The notes under the pieces are model-generated. The model was given only the letters and a program-made list of their open reading frames with translations. It did no database searches and was not told where the DNA came from. Both the position numbers and the translations under genes were made by a program. Shown piece after piece: positions 9,695 through 18,727 of a DNA stretch of 64,000 bases (within the stretch, counting starts at the first letter, position 1; each line of letters begins with the position of its first letter). The stretch is taken from contig JAEZLH010000004.1 of the NCBI GenBank assembly GCA_023435895.1, positions 171,816-235,815 on the forward strand, given 5' to 3'. The stretch comes from Bacillota bacterium (GTDB lineage: Bacteria; Bacillota; Clostridia; Lachnospirales; Lachnospiraceae).

Positions 9695-9740
9695 TTACCG
9701 AATTGGAAGTTGGTATAATAGAAAAAAAGGATGTGTGTGT

Positions 9741-12065
9741 ATGGAAGAGTCTATATATTTGGAAAATGAATTAAGATTAGGAATGATTCGATGGTATCCG
9801 TTTTCTTTTCCATGCAAAATTTTATTCGTTGGAAGAAATGAGCTTGATAAGTCAGTACAAGAAAATTTTTGTGATTTAGGTGTAGAATGCTCCTATTTCG
9901 ATGTCAAAACATTTGAAGAAGAGATGTCAGAATCAGATGATCCTGTATATAATTATGCCGTAATACTTGACGGTATAGAATATTCTAAAAAGCCAATTCA
10001 GCTTCTCAAAAAAATAAAAAATTGTTTGAGAACAGATGGAGTTCTCTTAATTGGGGCAGATAACAGGCTTGGAATTAAATATTTTTGCGGAGATAGAGAT
10101 CCATTTACAAAACGTAATTTTGATGGAATCGAGAACTACTTACGTATTGACCCTGCAGATCATGAGAAGATGGAGGGCAGATTATATTCTAAAGCAGAAC
10201 TTTCAGATATGTTAGGACATGCAGGGTTTTGTAATAATCGGTTTTACTCAGTCTTTCCGGAGGTGTCAAGACCACAGATTCTAATAGCGGAAGATTATGC
10301 GCCTAATGAAGAACTTAATATCAGAATATTTCCTCAGTATAATTATCCTGATACAGTTTTCTTAGAGGAGGAAGGTCTATATTCCACATTACTTAAAAAT
10401 AACATGTTCCATGCAATGGCGAATGGGTTTCTAATTGAATGCTCCACGAACCAAGATTATGCTAATGCATTTCAAATAACCGTATCAGCAGATCGAGGAA
10501 AAGAGAATGGAATGAGCACTATTATAAAGAGGGATGGATATGTGGAAAAGAAACCTCTATATAGTGAGGGAAATAGAAAACTTCGGGATTTGAAGGAGAA
10601 TAATGAGTATCTGAAGAGTCATGGAATTACAATGATAGATGCCAAAATAGAGAATAATTCATTGGTTATGCCTTATGTGGAGGGCATTCCATTAGTAAGT
10701 TACTTTAGAGAACTTCTTGAAACGAATAAAGAAGAATTTATGAAACAATTAGATTATTTATGGGAGTTGATACTTCATTCATCGGAACATGTACCATATG
10801 AAGACATAGCATGGGAATACTTTGAACCTGGTTGGGAACATAGAAAAGCAGATGATCCCAATAAAGATAAGTGGAGAAAAGTAGCATATGGAACAAAACA
10901 GGAACAGGATAATTTAGGTGTTATTTTAAAGCGTGGCTACTTAGATTTGGTTGTTCTGAATGGTTTCTTCAAGGACTCTAACTTGATGTTTTTCGATCAG
11001 GAAATGTACGTGGAAAACCTTCCGGCAAAGGCGATTTTGCTCAGAAACATCGATTTTATTTATCAATACAATAAAAAATTTGAGTTGATAGTGCCCCGAA
11101 GGGAGCTGCTCAGCAGATATCAATTAGTGGAATATCAAAACTTGTTCTATAAATATATATGGTCGTTTCTTGGGAAACTGCGCAATGATGAGAAGCTTGC
11201 GAAGTATAACAGAGAGCATAGAAGAAATGCAGATAAAATAAACGCGAATCGACAGCGTATGAACTTTTCAGAAGAAGAGTATAATCGCATGTTCCGTGAT
11301 ATTTTTTGTCACGCTCAGGGCAAGAAACTATATCTGTTTGGTTCCGGCAATTTTGCGAATATGTTCTTATCACAGTTTAGGAAAGATTATGATGTGACAG
11401 GCATTATAGATAATTTGGAATTGAAGTGGGGAACGTATGTAGAAGGTATTCCTGTAATGAGTCCCGAAATATTAACAACACTAGACCCCAGTGAGTGTAA
11501 GGTTATAGTATGCATTAAAAATTATGTTCCAGTTATAAAACAATTAGAGGATATGGGAATAAAGAACTTTAGTATATATGACATTGGAATGGAGTATCCT
11601 CGTAAATTACAAATGCCTACAAATGATATATCCGGTCAAATGAAACAGTTTAATCTTGGCTATATAGCCGGGGTTTTTGACTTATTTCATATTGGACATT
11701 TGAACTTACTTCGTAGAGCAAAAGAGCAATGCAACTATCTTATTGTGGGTGTCGTTACGGATGAAGGTGTGCGCAAGCATAAGCGATCCAACCCGGAGAT
11801 ACCGTTTGAGGATCGTATTGAGATTGTACGTGCATGTAAATATGTGGATGAGGCTGTCGAAATTCCATTAGACCAAGGTGGTACAGATGAAGCTTATAGA
11901 AGATATCAGTTTGATGTTCAATTCTCAGGCAGCGACTATGTGAATGACCCTGGTTGGCAGGCAAATAAAGAATTCCTAGAGAAGCATGGGGCCAAGTTGG
12001 TGTTCTTTCCATATACGGAGAAGATTAGTTCAACAAGTCTTAAAGAAGTGATAAGAAAAAAGTGA
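9741..12065 (+). CDS. Four-domain fusion: methyltransferase-like, kinase-like, Rossmann-like module, cytidylyltransferase
   Basis: 774 residues; ATG 9741 lies 10 bases after an AAAAAGG site. Residues ~1-250 match the C-terminal part of the methyltransferase at 3346 (ADNRLGIKYFCG) but the SAM loop reads ILFVGRNELDKS, without the glycine-rich motif, so catalysis is doubtful. Residues ~265-500 are kinase-like (VMPYVEGIP; FKDSNLMFFDQEM). Residues ~526-620 are the cluster's tail module (LYLFGSGNFANMF). Residues ~645-774 are a nucleotidyltransferase of the glycerol-3-phosphate cytidylyltransferase type: AGVFDLFHIGHLNLL with its HxGH motif, then a FSGSDY loop and an ISSTSL motif. A role in making a CDP-activated alcohol or sugar for glycan decoration is inferred. 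Confidence 0.8.
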   Translation: MEESIYLENELRLGMIRWYPFSFPCKILFVGRNELDKSVQENFCDLGVECSYFDVKTFEEEMSESDDPVYNYAVILDGIEYSKKPIQLLKKIKNCLRTDGVLLIGADNRLGIKYFCGDRDPFTKRNFDGIENYLRIDPADHEKMEGRLYSKAELSDMLGHAGFCNNRFYSVFPEVSRPQILIAEDYAPNEELNIRIFPQYNYPDTVFLEEEGLYSTLLKNNMFHAMANGFLIECSTNQDYANAFQITVSADRGKENGMSTIIKRDGYVEKKPLYSEGNRKLRDLKENNEYLKSHGITMIDAKIENNSLVMPYVEGIPLVSYFRELLETNKEEFMKQLDYLWELILHSSEHVPYEDIAWEYFEPGWEHRKADDPNKDKWRKVAYGTKQEQDNLGVILKRGYLDLVVLNGFFKDSNLMFFDQEMYVENLPAKAILLRNIDFIYQYNKKFELIVPRRELLSRYQLVEYQNLFYKYIWSFLGKLRNDEKLAKYNREHRRNADKINANRQRMNFSEEEYNRMFRDIFCHAQGKKLYLFGSGNFANMFLSQFRKDYDVTGIIDNLELKWGTYVEGIPVMSPEILTTLDPSECKVIVCIKNYVPVIKQLEDMGIKNFSIYDIGMEYPRKLQMPTNDISGQMKQFNLGYIAGVFDLFHIGHLNLLRRAKEQCNYLIVGVVTDEGVRKHKRSNPEIPFEDRIEIVRACKYVDEAVEIPLDQGGTDEAYRRYQFDVQFSGSDYVNDPGWQANKEFLEKHGAKLVFFPYTEKISSTSLKEVIRKK

Positions 12066-12084
12066 TTTGGAAGGAGAAGCATTT

Positions 12085-13305
12085 ATGCGGCTTAGCTGTT
12101 CAGTATATGGAGTTGTTGATACAGCACATCCAAAGCAGGGTATCCGAGATTTGAAAAAAGCCGGATTTAATGCTGCCTTATTGGATTTTAACATGTTTGG
12201 ATTTTCTGATGATACGTTGAAAAACGATTATTCGGTTGAAGATATGGATAAATATTATTTAGTAGTTCGGAAGGAAGCAGAGAGTACAGGGCTGGAATTC
12301 CCGATTGCGAAAGTACAAGAACTTAACCGATTTAAGATATTCTCAGGAAATCACTGTTTGGAAAATTCCTCAAAGGAGGCTTGTTATAATCTACTTTTAG
12401 AGACAACGAAAAGAGCAATTCACGCGTGTGAATCCATGGGATGCAGTTATCTTATTGTACCGCCACTTTGGTATACTGTTAAAAATGAGCAAGCGTGGGA
12501 TATAAATAAGCTTTTTTACATAGAACTTGCGAAGGAATGTAAAAAGGCAAATACGAAGCTTCTACTTACCAATCTAACCAGATATGTCAATGGGCATTAT
12601 ATAAGAGGAATATGTTCAGACGTCAGTACTGCAAGCCGATGGATCGATCTGTTAAACAAGGAAGTTGGAGCAGATAGATTTGGATTCTGTCTTGATGTAG
12701 GTAATTGCAATCTATGTGGGCAGGACATCTATGAGATGGTTACAGGACTTAAGAGTCATCTGTGTGCAGTTGTTCTTAAAGATAACTTTAGTATAAATGA
12801 TGCCGCATTGCTTCCTTTTTCAGCCAGTAATAATGGACATCCTACCACGGATTGGCTTGGCATAATTCGGGCACTGAGAGAACAGGAATTTGATGGTCAT
12901 CTGGTACTCGAAATAACGGATTCTATTAGAGCTATATCGCCAATACTTCATCCAGCTCTCTTATCCTATGCAAAATCGATAGGCGATTATTTTGTATGGC
13001 AGATTGGGATTGAAAGTGCTTTAAAAAAGTATTCCACTATTCTATTGTTCGGAGCAGGAAATATGTGCCGTAATTTTATGAGATTATATGGAGACAAGTA
13101 TCATCCACAATTTACATGTGATAATAATTCCGCCCTATGGCATACGGAATTTGAGGGTTTGGTGGTAAAGCCACCGGATGCTTTGCGGGGTATATCCCCA
13201 GACTGTGGGGTGTTCATCTGCAATATTTATTATCGGGAGATTGAAGCGCAGCTCAGGGAACTGGGAGTTCAAAATATCGAATATTTTAATGATGAATATA
13301 TGTAG
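12085..13305 (+). CDS. Sugar-phosphate isomerase/epimerase-like TIM barrel with Rossmann-like module
   Basis: About 406 residues from ATG 12085, which follows AAGGAG at 8 bases; TTG 12067 is less likely. Residues 1-~300 are a xylose-isomerase-like TIM barrel (AP-endonuclease-2 superfamily), paralogous to the next gene. Several predicted metal ligands have changed: where the neighbour has LENLYT, DTGHAN and HIHDND, this protein has LTNLTR, DVGNCN and VLKDNF. The site may be inactive or altered. Residues ~317-406 are the cluster's tail module (ILLFGAGNMCRNFM ... CDNNSALW). It may be a regulatory or structural partner of the intact paralogue. Confidence 0.72.
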   Translation: MRLSCSVYGVVDTAHPKQGIRDLKKAGFNAALLDFNMFGFSDDTLKNDYSVEDMDKYYLVVRKEAESTGLEFPIAKVQELNRFKIFSGNHCLENSSKEACYNLLLETTKRAIHACESMGCSYLIVPPLWYTVKNEQAWDINKLFYIELAKECKKANTKLLLTNLTRYVNGHYIRGICSDVSTASRWIDLLNKEVGADRFGFCLDVGNCNLCGQDIYEMVTGLKSHLCAVVLKDNFSINDAALLPFSASNNGHPTTDWLGIIRALREQEFDGHLVLEITDSIRAISPILHPALLSYAKSIGDYFVWQIGIESALKKYSTILLFGAGNMCRNFMRLYGDKYHPQFTCDNNSALWHTEFEGLVVKPPDALRGISPDCGVFICNIYYREIEAQLRELGVQNIEYFNDEYM

Positions 13306-13341
13306 CCATTTTGTATCAATTGATCGAAGGGGGAAGCAACC

Positions 13342-14286
13342 ATGCCTGAAATTGGTGTACAAACAAATAATGTGGTTTATGACGATAATCCGCTTAAGGG
13401 ATTTAGGAGTTTGAAGAAGGCTGGTTTTACCTGCTGCGATTTTAGTTTAAATTCATATTTGACTAACAGGGACTTATATGAAGGAAGCTTAAATAGATTT
13501 TATAATAACTCGGAAGAGGAGTTGAGTAAGTTCTTTACTCCTCACAAGGAAGCGGCTCGTGCAGAAGGAATTCGAATTAACCAGATGCATATGCCCTATC
13601 CCAACTACGTACCGGGTGGAAAGAAAGAGTTGAATGAATATTTATTAAAAGTTGTAGCGCCAAAAAGTCTGAAGCTATGTGCCTATTTTAATTGTAAGTA
13701 CATTGTAATTCATGGATTTAAGTTGGCAAGATATTTAGGATGTGAGCAAGCTGAGTGGGATAAGACCTTAGAATTTCTAGAGTATCTGGCACCTCTTGCT
13801 AAAGAACTCGGAATTACCATGTGTTTAGAAAATCTCTACACTGCAGTAGGAAATCATCTGATGGAAGGACCTTGTTGTAATGCAAAAAAAGCAGTAGAAC
13901 GTATTGATAGAATGAATGAGAAGTATCACGCGGAGGTGTTGGGCTTTTGCTTTGATACCGGTCATGCCAATCTAGTAGGAATTGATTTTGAAGATTTTAT
14001 TACAACACTGGGAGATAGACTAAAAGTTCTTCATATCCATGATAATGATGGAATCGGTGATTTGCATCAAATTCCTTATACTTTTACAAGAACAAGAGAA
14101 AATAAGCCGGCTACCGATTGGGATGGATTTATAAAAGGTTTAAAGAAGATAAAGTTCGATAAGGTGTTAAGCTTTGAGACGGCACCGGTACTTACCTCTT
14201 TTCCGGATGTGATGAAGCAGGATGTTCTTGCGTTTATTGCACAAATAGGGCAATATTATAAAGGAGAGATAGAGGCAAATATATAA
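13342..14286 (+). CDS. Sugar-phosphate isomerase/epimerase (TIM barrel)
   Basis: 314 residues; ATG 13342 follows a GAAGGGGG site. It is a xylose-isomerase-like TIM barrel with apparent metal ligands in place: IHGFK, CLENLY, FDTGHAN, HIHDND and LSFETAP. This pattern fits divalent-metal sugar isomerases and epimerases. It lacks the Rossmann tail carried by its upstream paralogue, 36 bases away. Likely supplies or interconverts a sugar or polyol phosphate for the surrounding glycan pathway; the substrate cannot be read from sequence. Confidence 0.8.
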   Translation: MPEIGVQTNNVVYDDNPLKGFRSLKKAGFTCCDFSLNSYLTNRDLYEGSLNRFYNNSEEELSKFFTPHKEAARAEGIRINQMHMPYPNYVPGGKKELNEYLLKVVAPKSLKLCAYFNCKYIVIHGFKLARYLGCEQAEWDKTLEFLEYLAPLAKELGITMCLENLYTAVGNHLMEGPCCNAKKAVERIDRMNEKYHAEVLGFCFDTGHANLVGIDFEDFITTLGDRLKVLHIHDNDGIGDLHQIPYTFTRTRENKPATDWDGFIKGLKKIKFDKVLSFETAPVLTSFPDVMKQDVLAFIAQIGQYYKGEIEANI

Positions 14287-14365
14287 TCAAGGATGATTGT
14301 GGCAGCTAGTTAGCCTTTTTACAATAGAATATTAATAATTTAAAGAACATAGGAGGAAAGATTGA

Positions 14366-15442
14366 ATGTATATACTATTAACCGGCGCTATCAAAAACGT
14401 TGGGGATTTTTTGATTGCGGAGAGGGGGAAGAAGTTATTACAGAACTTAAGACCGGATCGAGAGATTTATGAGCTAAGCAGATATCAAAGTCTGGAAGAT
14501 TGTACGGATTTATTAGATAAAGCAAAGGCAATAATTTTATGCGGTGGACCGGGCTTTATGGTAAATATGTATCCTCAGGTATTTGCATTAGTGAAGGATC
14601 TGAATAACATTAAGATCCCTATTATTTCTTTGGGTATGGGATGGTTTGGAGTACCTGGAGACGCGGTCAGTTTAAATACATATCAATTTTCTCAGAACTC
14701 AAGAATTTTATTAAATCGCTTATCAAATGATTATCCTTTTATTGGGTGCAGAGATTATTATACAGCTAGGGTATTAAGAAAAAATGGATATAATAATGCA
14801 CTTATGACAGGATGTCCGGCTTGGTATGATGTTGATTATCTTGATAACGAATTTGAGCAAAGCGAAGACATAACTAATGTAGTGATTTCCACACCGGCCA
14901 GTGTAGTGTATTTTAATCAATGTATTCAAGTTATGAATTGGGTAAAAACCAAGTATATTGGAGCTAACCTATATTGTACGTTTCATAGAGGAATAGCGGA
15001 GGATAAGTATACAAATAGCAATGCATCTTCCAACTTAATGCTATTAAAATTAAAAGCAGAAGAATTAGGTTTCCAAACACTTGATTTATCATACGATGCG
15101 AATAGGATGTCCATTTATGATAAAGCTGATATTCATATAGGCTATCGTGTTCATGCCCATATCTATTGTATGAGCCATAGAAAAAGAAGTATTTTGATAA
15201 ATGAAGATGGTCGAGGAACTGCATGTTGTCATGCTCTGGGCCTAGAGGGAGTAGATGCTTTTACTATTGTGAATGAAAATAAAACCGAGCGACATGTATT
15301 TCCAAGTAACACTGTAGTAGAGGAGTTGTCCTTGATTATCGGAGAATTTGAATTAGGAGCATATCATCAATTTGATTCGGTTAAAACAACGTTGATTAAT
15401 AATTATAGAATGATGGAAGCTTATATAAATGCTTTGCCATAG
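14366..15442 (+). CDS. Polysaccharide pyruvyltransferase family protein
   Basis: 358 residues; AGGAGG lies just before ATG 14366. It matches the polysaccharide pyruvyltransferase family (CsaB/WcaK type): an N-terminal GxxNxGD-like start (TGAIKNVGDFLIAERG), a CGGPGF strand, GCRDYYTARVL in the middle and the C-terminal GYRVHAHIYCM segment typical of the family. These enzymes add pyruvate ketals to wall or capsular sugars, although relatives in glycan clusters may do other transfers. It is the last enzyme gene of the tight cluster; a 137-base gap with promoter-like sequence follows. Confidence 0.78.
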   Translation: MYILLTGAIKNVGDFLIAERGKKLLQNLRPDREIYELSRYQSLEDCTDLLDKAKAIILCGGPGFMVNMYPQVFALVKDLNNIKIPIISLGMGWFGVPGDAVSLNTYQFSQNSRILLNRLSNDYPFIGCRDYYTARVLRKNGYNNALMTGCPAWYDVDYLDNEFEQSEDITNVVISTPASVVYFNQCIQVMNWVKTKYIGANLYCTFHRGIAEDKYTNSNASSNLMLLKLKAEELGFQTLDLSYDANRMSIYDKADIHIGYRVHAHIYCMSHRKRSILINEDGRGTACCHALGLEGVDAFTIVNENKTERHVFPSNTVVEELSLIIGEFELGAYHQFDSVKTTLINNYRMMEAYINALP

Positions 15443-15492
15443 AAAATACATAAGAAATGGATGTTTCATCATTCCATTTTAACTGTTGTTAT

Positions 15493-15531
15493 TAAGAAAT
15501 ACCCGGAACCTTCCGATAAATATTCTATAAT
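15493..15531 (+). promoter_or_regulatory. Candidate flagellar-type (sigma-D/28) promoter, overlapping a sigma-A-like -10
   Basis: TAAG at 15493-15496, 15 bases, then TCCGATAA at 15512-15519. This is close to the sigma-D/sigma-28 consensus TAAA-N15-GCCGATAA, with one mismatch in each box. A TATAAT at 15526-15531 could serve sigma-A but has no good -35. It lies ~60 bases upstream of the secreted protein gene. Confidence 0.4.
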
Positions 15532-15579
15532 ACGTTTAAAATGGTAAGATTAAGATAAACTGTTTGAATGGAGGCACTT

Positions 15580-17568
15580 ATGAGAAAAATGAGCTGTATA
15601 AACAAGAAAATACTGATTGGTCTATGCGTGTTGGTTTTTGGAATGATAATGAACTATCCTAATCCCACTACAGCAGCGGCAACAGCGATAAAAATTCAAT
15701 CAGTTGACTACTATAATGAGAACATCATCGTTATAAATGGAACAAACCAAAAAATCTATTATGCGGATGAAGCCGGTGCTGCAAAGAATGATTGGGATGT
15801 CATACCAGTAGATAACGGAACAACTACCTCAATCGATATTTCATATATGTTAGCTGCGGTTGATAATACAGTGCTGATAAAGGGTGATGTAGATACAGGG
15901 ATTGCCCGTATAACAGTAAAACATAAGCCAACAAAGCTTAATATAACAATTAACTACAGTTACATGGATCAATTGAATTCAACAGATACCATTGCTACTC
16001 TTGTGAATATTATGTCGACTGAGGGAGATGGTAAAAATCCTATTAATTTTAGTAATTTGGAGTGGAAGAAGAACGCAACCGGAGCTTGGACGAATTCGCA
16101 ATATCTAACCGTGGATAAGATGGAGAAATTCTTGGTCAGAGGTACTTATTTGTACTTTAGAATAAAAGCGGTTAATGATGTCACAAGCGGAACTTATTAT
16201 CCGAATGGGGCTAAGGGAAGACGATTCAGTGATGAAGTGAAGTTAAGAATAGAAAAGAAGGCTCCTGCAGTAGTATCTGGCATTGATGGAAGTAAAATGA
16301 AAGCGGATATCAAAGTAGGAAAAGAGTATAGAGTTACAGCTACCTATGCGGATGGAACAGTGGCTACTTCCTCCGGTTGGATGAAGGTGATGAGTAAAAC
16401 AGATGCACCTGTATCTTTAGTAACAATTGCAAATGATGTATCACCTCGTTATAGTGTGAATGGAAAGGTTGTTGATTTTGACGGTGAGAAAGTGGGATTC
16501 CCCCAATTAAAGCTTGAGGTCAGAAGCTATGCTACTTCAAAAAGTGCACCGTCAAAAATAACAGAAACCTTGTTGAATCCTCAAAGGGTCATTTCCACTA
16601 CTATTAAAAGCGGTGCACCCTCTGCTACTGCTTTAGCGAATGGTACAGAAGATGTTTATGTAAATTATAATGGGGTTCAAAATATCGAAATCTATGCTCC
16701 GGCAGCCAGTGTTGATATGCCCTATGAATATTGTGTATTTAAAAAAGGGGATAAGTTTAGCTTTGATAAGGCACTATGGACTACAATAACCAAGGGAACA
16801 GCGATTAAGGTATTATCAAGTAAGGCGATTGACGGAGGAACCTTATATGTCAGAAAGAAGGAGATAAAATATAAACCCTCCACTCCTTCTACCGATGCAA
16901 TAGCTTACGCATTAGCATCTACCTATGCAAGTACAACCTTAAATTACCCTTCTGCACCTTCAGTTACAAAGACTAATCTGGTTTATACGAAGGGATATAG
17001 TACTCCTCTTAAGATTATGGTCAAACTTAACGAAAGCGGTAAGGAAGCTTTTGAAACCTCCTTGAAAGGCATTAAATTGGGAACAAAGGATATTCGTTTT
17101 ACAACTGCGGTTGGGGCCCAAATCGATGACCCTACTGTATCAATCATGACGATAACCTTAAACGAGGATGACATTAAGAGTATTGGGAATTGTTCGAACC
17201 GCCCGCTAACAATTACCTTTAGCAAGGGAAGCGTAGACAAAACTTCAGTGTTACTAACCATTACCACACCAACACCAGCCGCCACGTTAAATGCCACCGT
17301 AGCAAAAGGGACAGCTGCTGGAACCACAAAAATAACGCTCACCGGTACAGCAGGAGCTGGTAACATATGGGTTTATGAAATTGGCACTACTGCAGTATCA
17401 GGAAAGAATACAGCAGACATCTTACCGACAACAGTAAATAAGAACTTTACCTCAGGCTCTAATATTACAGTGACAGCAGGGCAGTATATTACAATTTATG
17501 AAATTAACGCTTCTAGAAATATTATTAAATATAAATCGATTCAGATTGGAGCGGGTCAAATTATGTAG
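15580..17568 (+). CDS. Secreted repetitive surface protein of unknown function
   Basis: About 662 residues from ATG 15580, which follows GGAGG at 15571-15575; ATG 15568 sits too close to that site. A signal peptide is clear: RKMSCINKK, a hydrophobic ILIGLCVLVFGMIMN core, and an alanine-rich cleavage region near residue 32. The mature protein is rich in Thr, Ser, Lys and Val, with beta-strand-like segments (for example TLYVRKKEIKY). I see no SLH, LPXTG or transmembrane anchor. It sits between glycan enzymes and a glycosyltransferase, so it may be a glycosylated surface or appendage protein. That role is inference from position. Confidence 0.7.
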   Translation: MRKMSCINKKILIGLCVLVFGMIMNYPNPTTAAATAIKIQSVDYYNENIIVINGTNQKIYYADEAGAAKNDWDVIPVDNGTTTSIDISYMLAAVDNTVLIKGDVDTGIARITVKHKPTKLNITINYSYMDQLNSTDTIATLVNIMSTEGDGKNPINFSNLEWKKNATGAWTNSQYLTVDKMEKFLVRGTYLYFRIKAVNDVTSGTYYPNGAKGRRFSDEVKLRIEKKAPAVVSGIDGSKMKADIKVGKEYRVTATYADGTVATSSGWMKVMSKTDAPVSLVTIANDVSPRYSVNGKVVDFDGEKVGFPQLKLEVRSYATSKSAPSKITETLLNPQRVISTTIKSGAPSATALANGTEDVYVNYNGVQNIEIYAPAASVDMPYEYCVFKKGDKFSFDKALWTTITKGTAIKVLSSKAIDGGTLYVRKKEIKYKPSTPSTDAIAYALASTYASTTLNYPSAPSVTKTNLVYTKGYSTPLKIMVKLNESGKEAFETSLKGIKLGTKDIRFTTAVGAQIDDPTVSIMTITLNEDDIKSIGNCSNRPLTITFSKGSVDKTSVLLTITTPTPAATLNATVAKGTAAGTTKITLTGTAGAGNIWVYEIGTTAVSGKNTADILPTTVNKNFTSGSNITVTAGQYITIYEINASRNIIKYKSIQIGAGQIM

Positions 17569-17683
17569 TAATTTGCTATTAATATTATAAGTTCCTGTTT
17601 ACTTCAAGTAGGGAATGCTATAGAATTATTTTACGTATCACTTTAAAAATCATCTGATATGGTGATATAAGAATGGAGAATAA

Positions 17684-18727
17684 ATGATCACCATTAGTGT
17701 TTGCATGATAGTTAAAAATGAAGAGAAGGTACTCTCCAGATGTTTGGAATCCTTGAAGTGTATAGCTGATGAAATTATTATTGTTGATACCGGATCATCA
17801 GATGCTACAAAAGAAATCGCGGCACGTTATACAGATAAGGTTTATGATTTTGAGTGGATTTATGACTTTTCGGCAGCAAGAAATCTTTCCTTTTCAAAAG
17901 CAACAATGGATTACATCTATGTGGCGGATGCGGATGAAGTGATTGATGAAGATAACATCCAAAAATTCCTTTTGCTAAAAGAAAAAATGGTTAAAGAAAT
18001 AGATATTGTGCAGATGATTTATGCAAATCAGCTTTTATATAATACTACCTATAATTTTGACGAGGAGCATCGTCCGAAGTTATATAAGCGATTACGAACC
18101 TTTCGGTGGGAAGAACCGATTCATGAAAGTGTTGTAATCACGCCAGTTATTTATGACAGTGATATCGTAATTAAGCATCTGCCAACATCAAATCATGCAG
18201 ATAGAGATTTTGACAACTTTCAGCGAGTTATTAAAAAGCAAGGTCAACTCTCACCGAAGTTATATGAAATGTATGCCAGAGAATTATATATATCCGGACA
18301 AGCCTCGGACTTTGAGCAAGCGTTTGACTTCTTTTTGAAGTTTGCAACGGAGGAAGGTGGCAGTGAAAGAGAGCGAAAGATTTGCGAATGTATATTGGTA
18401 AAGTGCTATAGAATACGTTCAGATATTAACGGAATGATGAAATATGCGCTTCATAACATTGCGGATGGAAAAGGATCTTCTGAAGTATGTTATGAATTAG
18501 GAGAATATTTCAGCGAACTAGGTGATTATATCGAGGCAACAATCTGGTATTATAATGCTGCCTTTGAGACAGAGTGTGAACTTAACATTCATTATTGTGG
18601 TGATTTTCCGTTAAAGCGTCTTGCGGAATGCTATCACGCACTTGGAAATGTACAACAGGAGAAAGCATTTATTGAGCAGTATAGGAAATGGAATTCCGAA
18701 AGCGGAGGTGATGGTTTTGACATTTAG
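17684..18727 (+). CDS. GT2 glycosyltransferase with TPR-like C-terminus
   Basis: 347 residues; ATG 17684 has a GGAGAA site. The first ~170 residues are a compact GT2 domain of the SunS/TPR class: SVCMIVKNEEKVLSRCLES, VDTGSSDAT and VADADEV for the DxD motif, followed by RLRTFRWEEPIHE. The rest is helical with tetratricopeptide-like repeats (AFDFFLKF, CYELGEYFSELGDYIEA, LAECYHALGN). Relatives glycosylate peptides or proteins as well as glycans. It overlaps the next gene by about 11 bases and has the same orientation as the cluster. Confidence 0.82.
   Translation: MITISVCMIVKNEEKVLSRCLESLKCIADEIIIVDTGSSDATKEIAARYTDKVYDFEWIYDFSAARNLSFSKATMDYIYVADADEVIDEDNIQKFLLLKEKMVKEIDIVQMIYANQLLYNTTYNFDEEHRPKLYKRLRTFRWEEPIHESVVITPVIYDSDIVIKHLPTSNHADRDFDNFQRVIKKQGQLSPKLYEMYARELYISGQASDFEQAFDFFLKFATEEGGSERERKICECILVKCYRIRSDINGMMKYALHNIADGKGSSEVCYELGEYFSELGDYIEATIWYYNAAFETECELNIHYCGDFPLKRLAECYHALGNVQQEKAFIEQYRKWNSESGGDGFDI

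Noticed and set aside
16983..17366. 127-codon antisense ORF inside the secreted protein gene
   Set aside because: Composition mirrors the Thr/Ala-rich sense codons; no ribosome binding site and no family.
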